Below, piece by piece: positions 24,869 through 26,690 of a DNA stretch of 26,690 nt. Where the stretch lies: the NCBI GenBank assembly GCA_938040985.1, contig CALHZD010000047.1, forward strand, positions 1 to 26,690, in the 5' to 3' direction. The position numbers were made by a program, and so were the translations under genes. A model generated the notes under the pieces. It was not told the DNA's origin and did no database searches. It saw only the letters and a program-made list of their open reading frames with translations. This DNA comes from an uncultured Propionivibrio sp. Its GTDB lineage: Bacteria > Pseudomonadota > Gammaproteobacteria > Burkholderiales > Rhodocyclaceae. Numbering within the stretch: position 1 is the first letter of the stretch; every line of letters starts with the position of its first letter.

Positions 24869-25672
24869 TTATAACCTCAACTTACGGCGAAACATAGCAA
24901 TAAATCCTTTGACTATGGGCATTTTTGGCATCTTTTCTTCTTCTGGCTGTAATTTGCTGGCGGAAGGTTGAGGCTGGGGCGTTGGTACAGCTTCCGCATA
25001 GACTTCAATTAAACCGGAATTTTTCAGCAAATTAAGAAAACTGACGCATTCCTGTAATGGTCTTTGCGTTACAGCCGTCATTTCTTCAAGACGCATCGCG
25101 CGACGCAGTAGCATGGTTGCCAGCCGGGTACGCGTCGGATTTTTTTGTAAAAGCATGGCGGGCGGCCAGCGACGCAATTTGAAGTATTCTGAAGAATGAC
25201 TGGCTGGTTTCTCATCGCCCCCCGTTCCGGCCGGGCGTGAAGAATTCGGTAAAACGGAATTCGATGCTTGTATAGTAGATAATACGGCAGAGGTTAAAAC
25301 CGGGCGTTCCGAAGAAGACTCCTGCTGAGAAATTTCATACTCTATCCGCTTGAGCCATTTTTCCAGATTATCCGAACGCAAAGGTCGCTGCAAAAAAGAA
25401 ACCGCATTGCTTTTTTGCTCCCATGTCACAAGTATTGAAGCATGCGGCGCAAATTTTTTTAGGACACCATTAATATCCGTGACGCTTTCATCAATCAATA
25501 ACGCATCAAAAGGCGGTTCCTCAACAAAATTCCAACGAAACCCCGGATTTTGGACATACAGACGGAAATAAGCGCGAATTAATGAGATTTCTGATTCGGG
25601 TAACTGCCATTGGCCAAGGCGAAACCATTTTCCCCACGGTCTGTCTTTTGATCTCAAATCATTGAACAACAC
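24869..25672 (-). CDS. Degenerate receiver plus winged-helix-like protein
   Basis: This encodes 267 aa from a GTG at 25672, the best start seen (AGAGAG upstream); the frame is open further up to a TGA near 25713 but has no ATG. Residues about 30-112 look like a response-regulator receiver: FDALLIDES with Asp61 at the phosphorylation position, a strand ILVTW, and VSFLQRPLRSDNLEKWL where receivers have a KP. The usual Lys before Pro is Arg/Gln, so phosphorylation is doubtful. A Ser/Pro-rich linker (115-162) leads to a helical block RTRLATMLLRRAMRLEEMTAVTQRPLQECVSFLNLLKNSGLIEVY, which resembles a winged helix as in DUF742/CvnC. A Pro/Gln tail and basic end follow. It is the first gene of the operon. 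The domain reading is inference. Confidence 0.65.
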   Translation of the reverse strand: MLFNDLRSKDRPWGKWFRLGQWQLPESEISLIRAYFRLYVQNPGFRWNFVEEPPFDALLIDESVTDINGVLKKFAPHASILVTWEQKSNAVSFLQRPLRSDNLEKWLKRIEYEISQQESSSERPVLTSAVLSTIQASNSVLPNSSRPAGTGGDEKPASHSSEYFKLRRWPPAMLLQKNPTRTRLATMLLRRAMRLEEMTAVTQRPLQECVSFLNLLKNSGLIEVYAEAVPTPQPQPSASKLQPEEEKMPKMPIVKGFIAMFRRKLRL

Positions 25673-25719
25673 AATTTCGCTCTCTGCCGAAAATAACTGA
25701 TTTATATTGAAGATGCCTC

Positions 25720-25743
25720 ATTATAGGCCGGTGACAGGCCGGT
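25720..25743 (-). promoter_or_regulatory. Promoter of the Roadblock/GTPase operon with repeat in spacer
   Basis: On the minus strand a perfect TATAAT lies at 25725-25720, about 48 bases before the GTG start. No good -35 is present. Directly upstream ACCGGCC occurs twice (ACCGGCCTGTCACCGGCC), an 11-base-spaced direct repeat on one helical face that could bind an activator or repressor. Confidence 0.55.
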
Positions 25744-26403
25744 TTTTGTGCAATATTTCACACTTTCCTGCACTTTTTTGTCATTTCTGGCTTTGCCATC
25801 CTCCCGCAAAACACACGGCGCCAGCCAAAAAATACCGTGTCGTATCGACACCTGGCAAAAAAGGCATCCTCAAAGCAGGTTACATCGGAACGTACGGTCT
25901 CTGTCCAGGGGTGCCTCGGCCCAACAGACAGCATAAGGGCTCCAGCTCTTTTCAAGAGGGTATTCTTGGCAAAGCGAAAAAAGATGGGAATGCGCCTCAG
26001 CACGAGAATTTTCACCTCACCGGCCGAGCTTTTCCAGACAGCGACTACGCATGCAACATCGGCTTTCCGTCGCCTATTGGTTAGTGGCGTTGTCGCCTGA
26101 CCTGAATCGATTTGGATTGCGAAAGACGGGGCGCCGGACAAAACTCATGCTAAAAATCTTTGTAGCTCTTACGCTATAAGGCTCTCAGGAACTCAAAACC
26201 CCTAAACGCAAAAAATGCCCTTCCTTCCTCTCAAAACAGATCAAAAACCTACCCCATTAAAAAACATACTGCGGCGATAGCTGCGTCATCAGCACGCTTC
26301 AAAGCTCGTCTGGCAAGCCAGGCTTCAAGAAAACGGCGCGCCGTGATCGGATAGGCAGGTCTGGAGCGCCCGTAAACACTGGGCTGGCGAGACGCCAGCA
26401 ATA
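25744..26403. other. Region without a supportable gene
   Basis: About 660 bases with several overlapping open frames on both strands (for example 25758-26141 minus, 25707-26084 plus). None shows a domain, good ribosome site or protein-like composition that sets it apart. It may be decayed sequence next to a mobile element. Confidence 0.5.
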
Positions 26404-26690
26404 TCGCAATGCCGCAATAGTGTGATTGGCAGCCGCCAGCGCCGGTTTCGGTCAGAAAAACGCCTTGAACCTGACGCACTTGGCAGCTTTACCGCGACGG
26501 CCAACAGACCGCCGCACAGCTCGCGGAACAGCATAAATGCAGCCTAGAAATCATTCATCCATTGCCATCTTGCCAAAGCAGCCCTAAGATCCATCCCAAA
26601 AATAACCAAAGCGTATTGGCGCGACTCGCCGGGGTGAAGCATCACCGTCCAAAGCATAACTGCCGCGAGCAGAGACCCGCAACAACGCCT
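26404..26690 (+). pseudogene. Probable transposase remnant, frameshifted, runs off window
   Basis: One frame from 26404 reads SQCRNSVIGSRQRRFRSEKR, like the second half of a zinc-ribbon start of IS transposases. A different frame, open from 26475 to the window end, reads TWQLYRDGQQTAAQLAEQHK then CSLEIIH. That resembles the helix-turn-helix (Y..GKQT..QLA..Y.CS..TI) seen after the zinc ribbon in some DDE transposases. A frameshift near 26465-26478 would join them. No start codon precedes either part. Downstream residues to the edge are not recognisable (the DDE core would lie outside). The match is from memory of the motif pattern, so confidence is low. Confidence 0.4.

Noticed and set aside
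25758..26141. Minus-strand 127-aa frame with VACVVAVW and KILVLRR, slightly Nudix-like
   Set aside because: The Nudix box (GX5EX7REUXEEXGU) is absent and composition resembles the overlapping frames on the other strand.

Overview
The window looks like a stretch of a betaproteobacterial chromosome. The evidence is the colinear block mnmG-rsmG-parA-parB-atpIBEFHAGDC, GC-rich coding sequence, and protein sequences of proteobacterial type. A Rhodocyclales or Nitrosomonadales-like host would fit, but this is inference and no rRNA or similar marker is present.

Layout. (1) 1-271 (+): the C-terminal end of a SMUG-type uracil-DNA glycosylase. (2) 404-4969 (+): a ferrous-iron locus. A Fur-box-like promoter precedes two exported proteins (a 106-aa Cys-containing protein and a DUF4198 protein). 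Two hairpins, one a textbook terminator, are followed by feoA, feoB and a small Cys-rich FeoB-associated membrane protein. (3) 5007-5037: a hairpin shared by the converging iron and ATP synthase transcripts. (4) 5164-12141 (-): the complete F1Fo ATP synthase operon. (5) 12457-16697 (-): mnmG-rsmG-parA-parB, with stop/start overlaps or near-contact at every junction and a good promoter at 16735-16764. (6) 16880-18325 (+): a divergent GntP-family permease with its own promoter. (7) 18531-18686: four tandem 39-bp repeats, with related single copies near 12359 and 4677. (8) 18691-20057 (-): an exported Sel1-like Cys-rich protein and a YeaE-type aldo/keto reductase. (9) 20607-21704 (-): mutY. (10) 22156-23235 (-): an Ldh2-family 2-hydroxyacid dehydrogenase.

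(11) 23343-25743 (-): the most interesting region. It is a compact, AT-richer operon with a TATAAT promoter and a terminator. It encodes a degenerate-receiver protein with a winged-helix-like C-terminal part, a small GTPase with a non-standard G4 motif, and two Roadblock/LC7 proteins. The gene set resembles actinobacterial 'conservons' (Roadblock + DUF742 + CvnD GTPase) and MglA/MglB polarity modules. It has no histidine kinase and carries two Roadblock proteins.

(12) 25744-26690: nearly 950 bases with no confident gene, ending in what looks like a frameshifted remnant of a zinc-ribbon/HTH transposase that runs off the window edge.

In short, conserved housekeeping genes (energy, chromosome partitioning, tRNA/rRNA modification, repair) alternate with an iron-acquisition locus and an accessory small-GTPase signalling module. 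All functional calls rest on reading motifs by eye; no database search was run.
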